The notes beneath the pieces were generated by a model that saw only the letters and a program-made list of their open reading frames with translations, had not been told where the DNA came from and made no database searches. Positions 62,052 to 64,000 of a DNA stretch of 64,000 nucleotides are shown here, piece after piece (position 1 is the first letter of the stretch; every line of letters begins with the position of its first letter). The position numbers were made by a program, and so were the translations under genes. The stretch is from assembly GCA_039961735.1 (NCBI GenBank), contig JABRVX010000012.1, positions 62,001 to 126,000 of the forward strand, read 5' to 3'. The stretch is from Fimbriimonadia bacterium. GTDB lineage: Bacteria > Armatimonadota > Fimbriimonadia > Fimbriimonadales > JABRVX01.

Positions 62052-64000
62052 GGTGAGCCTGGCGGCGTTCAGCGTGACCAATAGGGACACGCCGACGTCG
62101 CCGATGACAGCGAGCCACAAAGGTAGCACGAAGGGCACGCTCAGCGTGACCAGGCCCACTTTCGTGAGTACAGCGAAGGCAATGTTCTGTCGCATCACCG
62201 AGGCGGTGCGTCGTGCGAGCCGAATCAGCGTCGGCAGGACCTCGATTCGGTCTTCCTTCAGCACTACGTCCCCATGATCGATAGCGGCTTCCGCGCCCGT
62301 CCGACCCATGGTGATGGAGACGGTGGCCTCTTCGAGGGCGGGCAGGTCATTGATACCGTCCCCTACCATAAGCACCGGCTCGTCGGCTGCCAGCTGGCGC
62401 ACGCGGGCCGCTTTGTCTTCGGGCATGAGGCCGCCTTCGTACTCTGTGATGTCTACCGCTCTGGCGGCTTCTGCCGTCGTCCCCTCCTTGTCGCCGCTGA
62501 GCAGGAGTACACGATGGAAGCCGAGTGCGCGGAGCTGAGCGATCGCCCCAGCAGCCTCGAAGCGGAGGGTGTCGCGCAACAGGATGAGACCCTCTACTTC
62601 GTGGTCTCGAGCGACGTAGACGGCTATCTGGCCGGGCTCCTGGATGTCGGCCACCCCGAGCCATGAGCCGCGACCAACACGCACGCGGGCATCACCCACC
62701 CGGCCCTCCATGCCGGCACCAGGAACCACCTTTACGTCCGACGGTCGACGAGTGGTCAAACCGCGCGACTCGGCCTCTCGGACGATGGCGGTCGCCGCGG
62801 GGTGTCGAGAGTGGGCTTCGATGGCCGCGGCTAGGCTGAGGACTTCGTTCTCCGTATGCGCGTCGAGCGGTCGGACTTCGACCACTTCGAGTGCTGCATA
62901 CGTGAGGGTTCCGGTCTTATCGAAGACGGCCGTTCGTACGCGGGATAGCACGTCGAGCACGGCTCCGCCTTTGACCAGTGCTCCGAGTCGTGATGCCGCG
63001 CCCACCGCCGCAACGACTGCAACGGGAGTGGAGATCACCAACGCACATGGACAGGATACGATGAGGAGCCAAAGGCTGCGGCTGATCCACAAGTTCCAAT
63101 CGCCGCCACCGATGAGCGGGGGCAGGGTTGCCAAGAGCACTGCCAGCAACACGACCAGAGGAGTGTACACCGCGGCAAAGCGATCCACCATGCTTTGCAT
63201 AGGTGCCTTATGGTCCTGCGACTCTTCGATCGTGCGAATCATTCGCGCAAGCGCGGTGTCCGTCACATCCCCGGTGACGCGAACGTACACGGTGCCCGAG
63301 CCGTTCACGGTTCCTGCGAACACGCGGTCCTCCGGGCCTTTGGACACGGGAATGCTCTCGCCGGTGAGTGCAGCTTCCACCGCCTCCGTCTCGCCCTGAA
63401 GAATGACGCCGTCCAACGGGAACAACTCTCCTGGGTGGACTTCGATGGTGTCTCCAGGCTGAACGATGGCTGTGTCTACCACCTTCGGGCCCTCTGGGGT
63501 GCAGCGCCTGGCGCGGTTGGGGGTGAGCGAGAGCAGTGCATCAACAGCCGAGCGGGTGCGACGCACCGCCCAGTCCTGTACCAGTCCACCCAGCGCGGCA
63601 AGCCAGACCACCGCTGCCGCCTCGCTCCAGTGACCGATGCCGATCGCACCGAGCACCGCCACCGCCATCAGGACGTTCATGTTTGCCGTGCACCGCTTCA
63701 GCGAGGCGAGCGCGCCCTGGAAGATGGGCCAGCCCTCGACCAGGACCACCGGCAGCAGGAGTAGCCAAGCCAGCGGCCAGTGTAAGTAGTCGCCGACGGT
63801 GCCCAGCATTAGCAGCGCGCCGGTTAGGGGCAGGCGCACGAATGGAGGCACGATGAGCCTCGATCCGGGGGCCACCGGTGCGAAGCCGGCACGCCGGAGG
63901 GCGTCCGCGACGCCGCGAGGGCCGATGCGCGCACTGTCATACTCGACGAACAGCTTCTTCGATGTGTAGCTAACGGAAGCGTGATTGACCCCTGGCAGGT
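62031..64000 (-). CDS. P1B-type heavy-metal ATPase (Zn/Cd/Pb), 5' end outside the window
   Basis: The frame is open to the right edge. The visible N-terminal part is a heavy-metal-associated domain (LPGVNHASVSYTSKKLFVEY). Then come membrane helices, the actuator motif ALTGESIPV, the metal-site helix SCPCALVISTPVAVVAA (CPC), the phosphorylation motif DKTGTLT, the hinge VGDGINDLPALEEA, and a last TM pair with K (LTKVGLVTL) and D (IGDVGVSLLVTLNAARL). This is the P1B-2 (ZntA/CadA) set, which exports Zn2+, Cd2+ and Pb2+. A short start at GTG 63875 would cut the metal-binding domain and is unlikely. Confidence 0.93.
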   Translation of the reverse strand, partial: LPGVNHASVSYTSKKLFVEYDSARIGPRGVADALRRAGFAPVAPGSRLIVPPFVRLPLTGALLMLGTVGDYLHWPLAWLLLLPVVLVEGWPIFQGALASLKRCTANMNVLMAVAVLGAIGIGHWSEAAAVVWLAALGGLVQDWAVRRTRSAVDALLSLTPNRARRCTPEGPKVVDTAIVQPGDTIEVHPGELFPLDGVILQGETEAVEAALTGESIPVSKGPEDRVFAGTVNGSGTVYVRVTGDVTDTALARMIRTIEESQDHKAPMQSMVDRFAAVYTPLVVLLAVLLATLPPLIGGGDWNLWISRSLWLLIVSCPCALVISTPVAVVAAVGAASRLGALVKGGAVLDVLSRVRTAVFDKTGTLTYAALEVVEVRPLDAHTENEVLSLAAAIEAHSRHPAATAIVREAESRGLTTRRPSDVKVVPGAGMEGRVGDARVRVGRGSWLGVADIQEPGQIAVYVARDHEVEGLILLRDTLRFEAAGAIAQLRALGFHRVLLLSGDKEGTTAEAARAVDITEYEGGLMPEDKAARVRQLAADEPVLMVGDGINDLPALEEATVSITMGRTGAEAAIDHGDVVLKEDRIEVLPTLIRLARRTASVMRQNIAFAVLTKVGLVTLSVPFVLPLWLAVIGDVGVSLLVTLNAARLTSLRGLR

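Noticed and set aside
63840-63875. P-type ATPase starting at GTG 63875
   Set aside because: The frame continues to the window edge and encodes a heavy-metal-associated domain, so the gene is cut by the window and not short.

Overview
This 64 kb window is GC-rich chromosomal DNA from a Gram-negative-type bacterium, most likely a member of the Armatimonadota (Fimbriimonas-like). That placement is inferred from the mix of an 'FTLIELLVVIAIIAILAAVL'-type H-X9-DG pseudopilin, a PEP-CTERM protein, several secreted proteins with dockerin-like 'GDANGDN..DL.DLN..L.NFG' tails, DUF4397 and DUF4139 proteins, and outer-membrane-type beta-barrels. No 16S rRNA gene is present to confirm it. One tRNA (Arg, anticodon TCT) is present.

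Layout. 1-7.3 kb: an LTxxQ-type exported protein, a GT39-like membrane glycosyltransferase, then a leftward cluster encoding a decaheme cytochrome (MtrA/DmsE type), an MtrB/PioB-like outer-membrane barrel, a hexaheme lipoprotein cytochrome and a pseudopilin. This looks like a porin-cytochrome conduit for moving electrons across the outer membrane. 7.6-28.9 kb: mostly housekeeping genes (DUF192, tRNA-Arg, DUF4139, endonuclease III, sucC, a Clp1/Grc3-like RNA kinase, lnt, a glycosidase-like protein, a sensor kinase, aroC, purA, an ACT protein overlapping lysC, murB). 29-53.6 kb: an exported-protein region with at least seven proteins sharing a C-terminal dockerin-like tail, a 1547-aa multidomain secreted protein, and one dockerin protein interrupted by an in-frame TGA.

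53.9-60.1 kb: a complete compact type II-C CRISPR-Cas locus: tracrRNA (minus strand), cas9 (1069 aa, plus), cas1, cas2, and an array of 21 repeats of 36 bp with 20 spacers, every one 30 bp. The anti-repeat upstream of cas9 pairs with the array repeat only if pre-crRNA is made from the minus strand. tracrRNA is therefore divergent from cas9, and the array is convergent with the cas operon. A sigma70-like promoter for tracrRNA, the duplex geometry and two hairpins flanking the array can all be read from the sequence. This is the most interesting system here.

60.1-64 kb: adenosylhomocysteinase, a small exported helical protein, and a Zn/Cd-type P1B ATPase that runs off the right edge of the window.
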